DNA from: Candidatus Berkelbacteria bacterium | GTDB lineage: Bacteria; Patescibacteriota; UBA1384; 2-12-FULL-50-11 | Length of the DNA stretch: 5,160 nucleotides | NCBI GenBank assembly: GCA_024654065.1 | Contig: JANLIQ010000010.1 | Span: 1-5,160 of the forward strand | Direction of reading: 5' to 3' | Part shown: one piece after another, positions 1 through 4,554 of the stretch | Layout: each line of letters opens with the position of its first letter | How positions within the stretch are numbered: position 1 is the first letter of the stretch | The notes under the pieces: generated by a model | The model's input: only the letters and a program-made list of their open reading frames with translations | Database searches by the model: none | What the model was told of the DNA's origin: nothing | Position numbers and translations under genes: made by a program

Positions 1-2
1 CT

Positions 3-35
3 TATATGGGGTTTGTCGCAATAAAAAATGCTTGA
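3..35 (+). CDS. C-terminal end of upstream ABC transporter gene, probably LivG-like ATPase (partial)
   Basis: Frame 3 is open from the left edge and ends at TGA 33-35, giving the tail YMGFVAIKNA. LivG-family ATPases typically end in a motif like (V/I)xxAYLG, so the YMG near the end, directly before a LivF-like gene, fits the LivG partner ATPase of a branched-chain amino acid type importer. Only ten residues are visible, so this is an inference from the tail and the usual livG-livF order. Frame 2 is also open at the edge but simply extends the LivF frame upstream. The TGA is followed in the same frame by TAA at 42-44, a backup stop. Confidence 0.45.
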   Translation, partial: YMGFVAIKNA

Positions 36-37
36 TC

Positions 38-736
38 ATGCTAACAATATCTTCTCTAAAATCCGGCTACGATCAAATGGAAATCCTTCGAGGTGTCGAT
101 ATAGCCGTCGAGCCAGGAGAGGTGGTTGCGGTTATTGGTCCAAACGGAGCTGGTAAGTCAACACTACTCAAGAGCATTTTCAGTTTGGCTGAAATATACG
201 ACGGTTCTATCTTTTTCAAAGACAGGGACATTACCAAGCTACCAACCAACGATCTCATAAGCGAGGGGATCAGTTTTGTCCCTCAAGGTAGGCAGGTTTT
301 TTCCAACATGAGCGTACTGGAAAACCTGGAGATGGGAGCGTACATCTTTAAGGACAAAGAGTTGATGAAACGAAATATGGTAGATGTTTTCGAGAAATTC
401 TCTGTCTTGAAAGAAAGGCGAAGAAGTAATGCATCGACATTGTCTGGGGGACAACAGCAGCTACTTTCTATTGCACGTGCGCTGATTCAAAATCCCCAGC
501 TGCTTCTACTAGACGAACCGTCTTTAGGACTGTCGCCTACAGCAACAAAAGAAGTATTCGAAAAGATCGTTGACATAAACGCCGAAGGGGTTTCGATAGT
601 TATTGTTGAGCAAAACATTAAATTAGCTCTAGACATTTCTGATAAAGTTTACGTTTTGAAGAACGGTGAAGTAGTATTCGGTGGCAATAGAAAATCGATC
701 ACGCTCGAAAAGCTCGAGGAACTATACTTTAGATAG
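38..736 (+). CDS. LivF-like ABC transporter ATP-binding protein (branched-chain amino acid importer type)
   Basis: Cytoplasmic ATPase subunit that would power an importer of the Liv (branched-chain amino acid/amide) family together with a LivG-type partner and two permeases. From ATG 38 it has 232 residues, close to LivF length. All nucleotide-binding motifs are present: Walker A GPNGAGKST (34-42), Q-loop in VPQGRQVF with Q83, signature LSGGQQQ (135-141), Walker B LLLLDEPSLGL (155-165), and VEQN (190-193), where LivF proteins commonly carry Q instead of the switch histidine. The start was placed at ATG 38, two bases after the upstream stop; a TTG at 32 would add two residues and overlap that gene. 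No Shine-Dalgarno is visible, so coupling to the upstream gene is likely. It ends in TAG 16 bases from the convergent tRNA-Pro. The family is clear, but the substrate is not proven and Liv-type importers could carry other amino acids or amides. Confidence 0.9.
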   Translation: MLTISSLKSGYDQMEILRGVDIAVEPGEVVAVIGPNGAGKSTLLKSIFSLAEIYDGSIFFKDRDITKLPTNDLISEGISFVPQGRQVFSNMSVLENLEMGAYIFKDKELMKRNMVDVFEKFSVLKERRRSNASTLSGGQQQLLSIARALIQNPQLLLLDEPSLGLSPTATKEVFEKIVDINAEGVSIVIVEQNIKLALDISDKVYVLKNGEVVFGGNRKSITLEKLEELYFR

Positions 737-752
737 ATATATCCAACCCTAG

Positions 753-825
753 TCGGGGTGGCGGGACTTGAACCCACGGTCTCATGACCCCCAGCCATGC
801 GCTTTACCAACTAAGCTACACCCCG
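753..825 (-). tRNA. tRNA-Pro(GGG)
   Basis: The minus strand folds into a 73-base cloverleaf. The acceptor stem is CGGGGTG/CACCCCG with discriminator A, the D stem GCTT/AAGC with a GG-containing loop, and the anticodon stem CATGG/TCATG (one G-T pair). The anticodon loop CTGGGGG gives anticodon GGG with G37, as expected for proline. The T stem is GTGGG/CCCGC with loop TTCAAGT. No CCA is encoded: the bases after the discriminator are CTA. It lies convergent to the LivF-like gene, and its 5' end is only 8 bases from the region that can form the structured RNA at 833-1052. Confidence 0.95.
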
Positions 826-832
826 TAACCCC

Positions 833-1052
833 GTTGCCCGAAACATTTTTGAACCCTTTCCAAATGTTCTAATATTAGCCTTCTTCTCGCTTGTTTAGAG
901 CCAGAAGGGGACTGGTGAACAAGTGGGTTTCCTTTTGCCCTTCCCGCGAAGTAGCAACTCGGTAGAACGAAAAATCGTAGTACCGCCTAAAAGGTGGAGT
1001 CCCAAAAATTGTTTAAGATTCAAATGTTTCGGGTGCCCGGGATCAGGGCAAT
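833..1052 (+). ncRNA. Candidate structured RNA of unknown family (intergenic)
   Basis: This fills the only gap over 200 bases in the window and has no credible protein frame. CCCGAAACATTT (837-848) pairs perfectly with AAATGTTTCGGG (1022-1033), and GAA 851-853 can extend this with TTC 1019-1021. An outer alternative is GTTGCCC (833-839) with GGGCAAT (1046-1052). Inside are CTTGTT/AACAAG (890-895/918-923) capped by CCAG/CTGG (901-904/912-915), CGGTA/TACCG (960-964/981-985) with inner CGA/TCG and an AAAA loop, CCGCC/GGTGG (983-987/993-997), and GGGACT/AGTCCC (908-913/998-1003). Several helices use G-T pairs that become A-C mismatches on the other strand, which favours plus-strand transcription although both neighbours are on the minus strand. 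I did not find the hallmark motifs of RNase P RNA, tmRNA, SRP RNA, or a T-box with a plausible target gene. No convincing promoter or terminator was seen, so the ends are the helix limits. Confidence 0.45.
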
Positions 1053-1079
1053 CTTCCCATATGCAATAGTTAGAATCAA

Positions 1080-1706
1080 CTAAGCACCTATAAGTACTCT
1101 GGTTAGGTAGGCCGTGGCCTGAACTAATAGATCAGATAAAAGATACAGAACTACGAAGATACCACCGATTAGAAAAACTGGGTTGCTTGCGAGGTGGTAG
1201 TACTGCTGTTCGCTCATGAATAGTCTTAAGACGCGAGAGCCGTCTAGTGGGGGAATTGGTAATAAATTAAAAAACATTAAGAATATATTTACGTAGATTG
1301 CCATTATCAAAGCCGTACTTACCAGCTCTGGTAGATGTGTAAACCTAACTATTAGGGCCAAGATCATCGCAAGAAAAAAATTACTCATTGGGCCAGCTAA
1401 GGCAGTTTGTATTCCATGAAGTCGGGGATTCTCAAAATTTCCTTCGTTTACTGGCACGGGCTTACCCCAACCAAATGCCGGCAGGGCCGTTAAGCCAATA
1501 GCCCTTAGGGCCAGTAACCCTACTAAAAGTGTTGTTCCTACGGTGTCCCAGTGACGGAAAGGGTTCAAACTCATTCGCCCTTCGTTTTTAGCGGTTGGGT
1601 CACCAAACAGGTTCGCCGTAAAAGCATGGGCAAATTCATGAATAGATAGGCTAAACAAAATAATAACGATGAGTAGTAATCCGAGCTGTATTGAGTCTTG
1701 AGACAT
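1080..1706 (-). CDS. Site-2 protease family (peptidase M50) membrane metalloprotease
   Basis: Integral membrane zinc protease of the M50/S2P-like family, 208 residues, the size of the short bacterial forms without a PDZ domain. The zinc site is visible: HEFAH (23-27, HExxH) inside the first hydrophobic segment, and the third ligand D155 in NLLPIPPLDGSRVL (147-160, NxxPxPxLDG). Other family marks are GRMSLNP (43-49), FGWGKPVPVN (78-87) and AGPMSNFF (104-111). Hydrophobic segments lie near 7-22, 57-75, 100-120, 128-150 and 176-198. Members cleave substrates within the membrane, but this short subfamily has no substrate that can be deduced here. A good promoter lies just upstream with its -10 ending 10 bases before the ATG, leaving a leader of only a few bases. 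The stop is TAG, followed by the RNA-like gap and tRNA-Pro. Confidence 0.92.
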   Translation of the reverse strand: MSQDSIQLGLLLIVIILFSLSIHEFAHAFTANLFGDPTAKNEGRMSLNPFRHWDTVGTTLLVGLLALRAIGLTALPAFGWGKPVPVNEGNFENPRLHGIQTALAGPMSNFFLAMILALIVRFTHLPELVSTALIMAIYVNIFLMFFNLLPIPPLDGSRVLRLFMSEQQYYHLASNPVFLIGGIFVVLYLLSDLLVQATAYLTRVLIGA

Positions 1707-1716
1707 CCTGCAACTT

Positions 1717-1744
1717 AGTATATGATTAATCTGTTAGTAATCAA
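1717..1744 (-). promoter_or_regulatory. Promoter of the M50 protease gene
   Basis: On the minus strand, -35 TTGATT (plus-strand 1739-1744) and -10 TATACT (1717-1722) are separated by 16 bases. Transcription would begin near 1710, about four bases before the ATG at 1706, so the mRNA would be nearly leaderless. The GCAGG right next to the ATG is too close to act as a normal ribosome binding site. Confidence 0.6.
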
Positions 1745-1764
1745 TATCAAATACGAAAATTTAG

Positions 1765-1770
1765 TATAAA
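1765..1770 (+). promoter_or_regulatory. Possible -10 element for the L28 gene
   Basis: TATAAA lies 11 bases before the L28 ATG in a very AT-rich stretch, with no recognisable -35 at the proper distance (CAATAT at 1742-1747). There is no Shine-Dalgarno before the ATG. If used, the leader would be about five bases. It sits back to back with the M50 promoter, so 1707-1781 is a divergent promoter region. Confidence 0.35.
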
Positions 1771-1781
1771 TTCAAATTATT

Positions 1782-1961
1782 ATGAACAGAACGCAATTAT
1801 ATTGTCAGATTTGCCTCAAGTCTCCACAAGTAGGGTTCAACAGACCCAAGTCTTTGCATAAAACAAAAAAGTTGGTCTATCCAAACTTACAGAAACTCGA
1901 TGGGCTGCTTGTGTGCAGCCGATGCCGTAGAACTCTCAAGACTGTTGCTAAGGTTGCTTAA
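1782..1961 (+). CDS. rpmB: Ribosomal protein L28 (bL28), short zinc-binding form
   Basis: Large-subunit ribosomal protein L28, 59 residues. The frame starts MNRTQLYCQICLKSP and keeps the family layout: CxxC (C8, C11), then a stretch resembling the VSHSxxxTKR region (KSLHKTKKLVYPNLQKL, 25-39, with the characteristic PNLQK), and a second CxxC (C45, C48) in LLVCSRCRRTLK. The two cysteine pairs make this the C+ form expected to bind zinc. It is shorter than the roughly 78-residue E. coli protein but close to the compact forms of about 60 residues. The normally conserved GKxPxxGNxVSHS segment is degenerate (KSPQVGFNRPKSLH). Its TAA overlaps the stop of the convergent zinc-ribbon gene by four bases. 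No ribosome binding site is visible, so translation is probably from a nearly leaderless mRNA. Confidence 0.88.
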   Translation: MNRTQLYCQICLKSPQVGFNRPKSLHKTKKLVYPNLQKLDGLLVCSRCRRTLKTVAKVA

Positions 1962-2248
1962 ACAGCCGGAGCCAAAAACTTTTCTTCAAAACACTTCTTA
2001 CAGTAGATCGGGGAGTCTGGGCTAGAGGGCTTGAACAACACCTCTCCTACCTGTTGGCAGTTTGAGCAAGTTACTTTGAAATACTCGGCTTCGACTTTCT
2101 GACGATTCTTCTGTCTGCAGTCTTTGCAGCGAGCAGGTTTATTGGTAAAACCTTTTTTTGAGAAAAACTCCTGTTCACCAGCAGTCCATATAAAATCATT
2201 GCCACAGTCCTTGCACTTGAGAGTTTTGTCTTCAAAGCCGTTTGCCAT
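1958..2248 (-). CDS. Small zinc-ribbon protein (probable zinc-ribbon domain, zf-trcl type)
   Basis: Soluble 96-residue protein with four CxxC pairs: C12/C15, C41/C44, C61/C64 and C83/C86. The first half, DKTLKCKDCGNDFIWTAGEQ followed by FFSKKGF and RCKDCR, is the signature of the probable zinc-ribbon domain family. The second half is another ribbon, TCSNC and YCKKC, separated by a short beta-like stretch (EVLFKP). The exact role is unknown; proteins of this type are common small zinc-binding proteins, perhaps binding nucleic acid or protein. An in-frame ATG at 2287 would add 13 residues, but a good promoter lies within that extension with its -10 at 2256-2261, so the start at 2248 (MANGFEDK) is preferred and the mRNA is then essentially leaderless. 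The stop TAA overlaps the L28 stop in the palindrome TTAA. Confidence 0.85.
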   Translation of the reverse strand: MANGFEDKTLKCKDCGNDFIWTAGEQEFFSKKGFTNKPARCKDCRQKNRQKVEAEYFKVTCSNCQQVGEVLFKPSSPDSPIYCKKCFEEKFLAPAV

Positions 2249-2255
2249 TAGGCTA

Positions 2256-2284
2256 ATCATAGCAGTACTACTCCAGACCTTCAA
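2256..2284 (-). promoter_or_regulatory. Extended -10 promoter of the zinc-ribbon gene
   Basis: On the minus strand, -35 TTGAAG (2279-2284) and -10 TATGAT (2256-2261) are 17 bases apart, with TG one base upstream of the -10 (TGC at 2262-2264). The predicted start point, about seven bases downstream, falls at 2249, adjacent to the ATG at 2248. This decides the start codon and predicts a leaderless transcript. Confidence 0.65.
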
Positions 2285-2293
2285 CAAGTTTTC

Positions 2294-2322
2294 TCTAGTC
2301 GAAGTGATTTTTTACGACTAGA
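2294..2322. repeat. 8-bp perfect inverted repeat between divergent genes
   Basis: TCTAGTCG (2294-2301) and CGACTAGA (2315-2322) are perfect inverted copies separated by 13 AT-rich bases. The repeat lies between the zinc-ribbon promoter and the start of the delta'-like gene, and it overlaps a possible -10 TAGAAT (2319-2324) for the latter. It could be an operator for a dimeric regulator or a hairpin. No T-run follows, so it is not a normal terminator. Confidence 0.4.
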
Positions 2323-2332
2323 ATGCCTTGTG

Positions 2333-2968
2333 ATGGTAAAGTCAAAACTTGCAGATAAGTTAAGACCAGGAAAATCTTATTTGTACTCCGGTAATGAGCT
2401 AGAACTCCTTCCGTTATTCAATTCATCTGACATCTTAATATTTGATGGTGGGGATAGTGATGCTAAGTCCGTTCGACAATTTGTAACTCAAGCTCAACTA
2501 GGTGCTTTTGGTGAAAAACGATTGTTATTAGTCAGAAATGCTCACTTAATGAGTGTTATTGTTCAAAACACATTACTGAAAATCCTTGAGGAACCACCTT
2601 CGTCGGTAGTGATAGTTCTACAAACCCACCAAGCTCAACAACTCCTACCGACAGTTCTTTCGCGTCTTCATCCTTTAGGAATTTCATCGAGGGAACTAGT
2701 AATATCACAATCGCACTTTGGAAAGTCTTCCTCTGTTTTATTTGCTGAATTAACAGAATTACCACGGGATCAATTGGTCGAGTTACTAACAAAAGAAATG
2801 AACTATCAGCAACAGGAGCTTTTTATCTCCCCAGATTCTCAATCTTCTACAAGAGTTTTTTTACTGGATAAAGCTATTAAAAAACTTAACGCCAATGCAA
2901 ACTTAAAACTAACCATAGACTGGTTGCTCTTGCGCTGGAGTACCTTCTCGGGATATACCAAAGATTAA
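2333..2968 (+). CDS. DNA polymerase III delta'-like subunit (AAA+ clamp-loader fold, minimal)
   Basis: This is a reduced homologue of the delta'/HolB clamp-loader subunit, which helps open and load the sliding clamp in the replisome. Numbering from ATG 2333, diagnostic stretches are GEKRLLLVRNAHLM (60-73), QNTLLKILEEPP (78-89, the NALLKxLEEPP motif), IVLQTHQAQQLLPTVLSRLHP (94-114) with the SRC-like motif altered to SRL (R111). The N-terminal part is short: the Walker A loop and the four-cysteine zinc module of gamma/tau and delta' are absent, so it should not bind ATP itself. At 211 residues it lacks most of the C-terminal collar region of the roughly 330-residue E. coli protein. A GTG at 2330 could add one residue. 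The stop TAA shares its last base with the next ATG (TAATG), so the TPR gene is translationally coupled. No Shine-Dalgarno is seen. Confidence 0.8.
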   Translation: MVKSKLADKLRPGKSYLYSGNELELLPLFNSSDILIFDGGDSDAKSVRQFVTQAQLGAFGEKRLLLVRNAHLMSVIVQNTLLKILEEPPSSVVIVLQTHQAQQLLPTVLSRLHPLGISSRELVISQSHFGKSSSVLFAELTELPRDQLVELLTKEMNYQQQELFISPDSQSSTRVFLLDKAIKKLNANANLKLTIDWLLLRWSTFSGYTKD

Positions 2969-3603
2969 TGTATGCTCAAATAATTTTCTTTATTGCCTTG
3001 GCGCTGTTTCTGATTTTATTAGTTAGGCGTTTTGCTAGTACGCCTCAAACCGTTGAACAAGCTGGACGTATTGCGATTGATCTAACTCGCAGAATTGGTC
3101 AACTTGGCTCACAAGTTGGATCACGTGTTTTTGAAGGAGCTAAAAAAGTTAAAAGTGGTATTCCGCTGTTATCTGATCGACCAGTTGCTAAACCTGGATC
3201 CAAAAGCGATCATCAGTTTTGGCAAGAAGAAGCGTCAAGCGAAACGGGAGAACTTGTTGGGTTATTTGAAGAAGGAGATGAATTATTTCGTCAGGAAGAG
3301 TACGAAAAAGCTGAGAAGTTTTTTCTTAATGCAGCTAGTCGTAATCCATCTGATCCTAAAATCTATGCTCGTTTAGGAGTAATCTACTTACACCAGAAGA
3401 ATTTTAACGATGCCATTGAATCTCTAAAAGTTGCGGTTAAGCTCGACAAATACAATCCCAGCCGTCACTATAATTTAGCTTTAGCGTATCTAGGTAACGA
3501 AGATAGACAAAAAGCGACCGTCTCGGCTCGCGAAGCGATCACCCTCGATCCAGTAACCAAGAAATATCGTCAGCTGTTGGATCACTTGCTCGAAAGAAAA
3601 TAG
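2968..3603 (+). CDS. Membrane-anchored tetratricopeptide repeat (TPR) protein
   Basis: Has 211 residues with one N-terminal hydrophobic segment (about 4-19), followed by RR, so the bulk of the protein is probably cytoplasmic with the N terminus anchored. Residues 25-90 are a polar, likely flexible linker. Three TPR-type helix pairs follow: about 96-129 (ALxxxxFxxxxYxxAExxFxxA pattern, FRQEEYEKAEKFF), 130-163 (YARLGVIYLHQKNFNDAIESL, then LD near 160), and 164-197 (YNLALAYLGNEDRQKA, ending ITLDP). TPRs bind protein partners, but the partner cannot be read from the sequence. Its ATG overlaps the stop of the delta'-like gene by one base, so the two are co-translated; a functional link to replication is not established. 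It ends in TAG 39 bases before the next gene. Confidence 0.85.
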   Translation: MYAQIIFFIALALFLILLVRRFASTPQTVEQAGRIAIDLTRRIGQLGSQVGSRVFEGAKKVKSGIPLLSDRPVAKPGSKSDHQFWQEEASSETGELVGLFEEGDELFRQEEYEKAEKFFLNAASRNPSDPKIYARLGVIYLHQKNFNDAIESLKVAVKLDKYNPSRHYNLALAYLGNEDRQKATVSAREAITLDPVTKKYRQLLDHLLERK

Positions 3604-3627
3604 CCACTATTACAGCAAGCAACGCTC

Positions 3628-3636
3628 TGCTACCAT
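3628..3636 (+). promoter_or_regulatory. Possible extended -10 element before the HTH/LAGLIDADG-like gene
   Basis: TGCTACCAT fits an extended -10 (TGnTACCAT). The predicted start point about seven bases on is 3643, the A of the ATG, again implying a leaderless mRNA. The -35 is weak (TATTAC with 17-base spacing or TTACAG with 15). There is no Shine-Dalgarno in the 39-base gap. Confidence 0.4.
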
Positions 3637-3642
3637 TAACTG

Positions 3643-4266
3643 ATGGGGGATTTAAGTTCAGTAATTGACGGGCAAGAGATTGTAAAATTATACAGTGATT
3701 ATAAGCTCTCGATGCAACAGATTGCGGACAAATTACATATATCGAGTTCTGGGGTGAGACATCATCTCGTCAAACACGGAATTCATAGGCGCAGTCTAAG
3801 TGAAGCCATTTTTAGCATCAACGCTACGAGGTTTGGGAAAGAAGCGTTTAAACTAAAGAATATTACAACAACCAAAGACAGGGAGTTGCTCATTGCTGGA
3901 ACTATGCTGTATTGGGGTGAGGGAGCAAAGAAGGGTGGTACCGTTAACTTTGTGAACAGTAACCCAGAAATGATCGTGGTTTTCTTGAGGTTCTTGCGGA
4001 AGATTTGCGGAATTTCCGAAGATCGACTAAAAGCACTCATCCATCTGTACCCTGATCATGATGAAGAAAGACTGATAAATTTTTGGTCCAAAGTAACTCA
4101 GATTCCTAGAAAAAGGTTCTATAGATCATTTGTTCACATAGGCAAGGCAGGGACTTATAAACGGAGGTCTCAATATGGTACACTAGCACTTAGCTACTCA
4201 GACAAAAGGCTCCTGAATACAATTCTTGCCTGGATAGATGAATATAAGTCAAAACTAGGTAAATAA
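3643..4266 (+). CDS. HTH plus LAGLIDADG-like (homing endonuclease-type) protein
   Basis: Has 207 residues. The N-terminal part (about 9-50) is a helix-turn-helix like those of resolvases or regulators: EIVKLYSDYKLSMQQIADKL, then SSSGVRHHLVKHGI. The rest resembles a single LAGLIDADG-type unit: ELLIAGTMLYWGEGAK (81-96) as the dodecapeptide-like helix with acidic E93, VNFVNSNPEMIVVFLRFLRK (101-120) matching the usual FxNSDPxxIxxFxxxL strand-helix, then a beta region with LIHLYP, INFWSKVTQIP and FYRSFV. A unit with one motif would have to act as a dimer. It could be a DNA endonuclease of an orphan mobile type or a domesticated regulator using the same fold; the sequence does not separate these. 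It is a free-standing gene, not inside an intron or intein. It ends three bases before tRNA-Thr, so it probably heads the tRNA transcript. Confidence 0.65.
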   Translation: MGDLSSVIDGQEIVKLYSDYKLSMQQIADKLHISSSGVRHHLVKHGIHRRSLSEAIFSINATRFGKEAFKLKNITTTKDRELLIAGTMLYWGEGAKKGGTVNFVNSNPEMIVVFLRFLRKICGISEDRLKALIHLYPDHDEERLINFWSKVTQIPRKRFYRSFVHIGKAGTYKRRSQYGTLALSYSDKRLLNTILAWIDEYKSKLGK

Positions 4267-4269
4267 TAT

Positions 4270-4341
4270 GCCGCCTTAGCTCAGTGGTAGAGCAGTTGCT
4301 TTGTAAGCATCTGGCCGTCGGTTCGAATCCGACAGGCGGCT
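4270..4341 (+). tRNA. tRNA-Thr(TGT)
   Basis: A 72-base cloverleaf. The acceptor stem is GCCGCCT/AGGCGGC with discriminator T, the D stem GCTC/GAGC, the anticodon loop TTTGTAA (anticodon TGT), and the T arm GTCGG-TTCGAAT-CCGAC. The anticodon stem GTTGC/GCATC has one T-T mismatch at 28-42. CCA is not encoded. It starts three bases after the preceding protein gene and is first in a cluster of three tRNAs. Confidence 0.96.
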
Positions 4342-4358
4342 CTGGGCATTGTGTATAT

Positions 4359-4441
4359 GCTGGGGTGGTAGAGTGGTCAATTACACTTGGCTGTAAACCA
4401 AGCGCCTTCGGGCTTCGTAGGTTCGAATCCTACTCCCAGCA
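4359..4441 (+). tRNA. tRNA-Tyr(GTA)
   Basis: An 83-base class II tRNA. The acceptor stem is GCTGGGG/TCCCAGC (last pair G-T) with discriminator A. The D stem is GTA/TAC, the anticodon stem CTTGG/CCAAG with loop CTGTAAA (anticodon GTA), the T arm GTAGG-TTCGAAT-CCTAC. The long variable arm, GCC-TTCG-GGC plus flanking bases, is typical of bacterial tyrosine tRNA. No CCA is encoded, and only four bases separate it from the next tRNA. Confidence 0.96.
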
Positions 4442-4445
4442 CAGT

Positions 4446-4517
4446 GCCGATGTAGCTCAGTGGCAGAGCGAACCCATGGTAAGGGTTAGGCCGGGAGTCC
4501 GATTCTCCCCATCGGCT
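4446..4517 (+). tRNA. tRNA-Thr(GGT), with an unusual T-loop
   Basis: A 72-base cloverleaf. The acceptor stem is GCCGATG/CATCGGC with discriminator T, the D stem GCTC/GAGC, the anticodon stem AACCC/GGGTT with loop ATGGTAA (anticodon GGT), and the T stem GGGAG/CTCCC. The T-loop is TCCGATT: position 55, nearly always T (pseudouridine), is C here, while the other four tRNAs in the window have the normal TTC. All stems are perfect, so it looks functional. No CCA is encoded. Confidence 0.94.
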
Positions 4518-4554
4518 CGACAAGATAGAAATAAACCAGTAAGATTACTAAATC

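Noticed and set aside
33..35. Recoded TGA (glycine in some candidate phyla)
   Set aside because: All clear genes are intact without in-frame TGA, and glycine is encoded by GGN codons, so the standard bacterial code is sufficient.
903..920. 6S RNA-like CCAGTCCCC on the minus strand
   Set aside because: A short similarity to the E. coli 6S central region lies in the middle of the domain rather than in a central bubble next to the closing stem; too weak to name the RNA.
978..1003. T-box-like motif (TAGTACCGCCTAAAAGGTGGAGTCCC region)
   Set aside because: Resembles parts of a T-box antiterminator, but the order of elements is wrong and no plus-strand aminoacyl-tRNA synthetase or amino acid gene follows.
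1034..1060. Terminator hairpin GCCC-GGGC after the RNA candidate
   Set aside because: A 4-bp stem without a following T-run is too weak for an intrinsic terminator.
2249..2287. N-terminal extension of the zinc-ribbon protein from ATG 2287
   Set aside because: The -35 and -10 of a good promoter lie inside this stretch, and the extra residues do not resemble the family, which begins near MANGFEDKTL.
2124..2321. Plus-strand 65-codon frame opposite the zinc-ribbon gene
   Set aside because: Antisense shadow of the zinc-ribbon gene with no recognisable domain.
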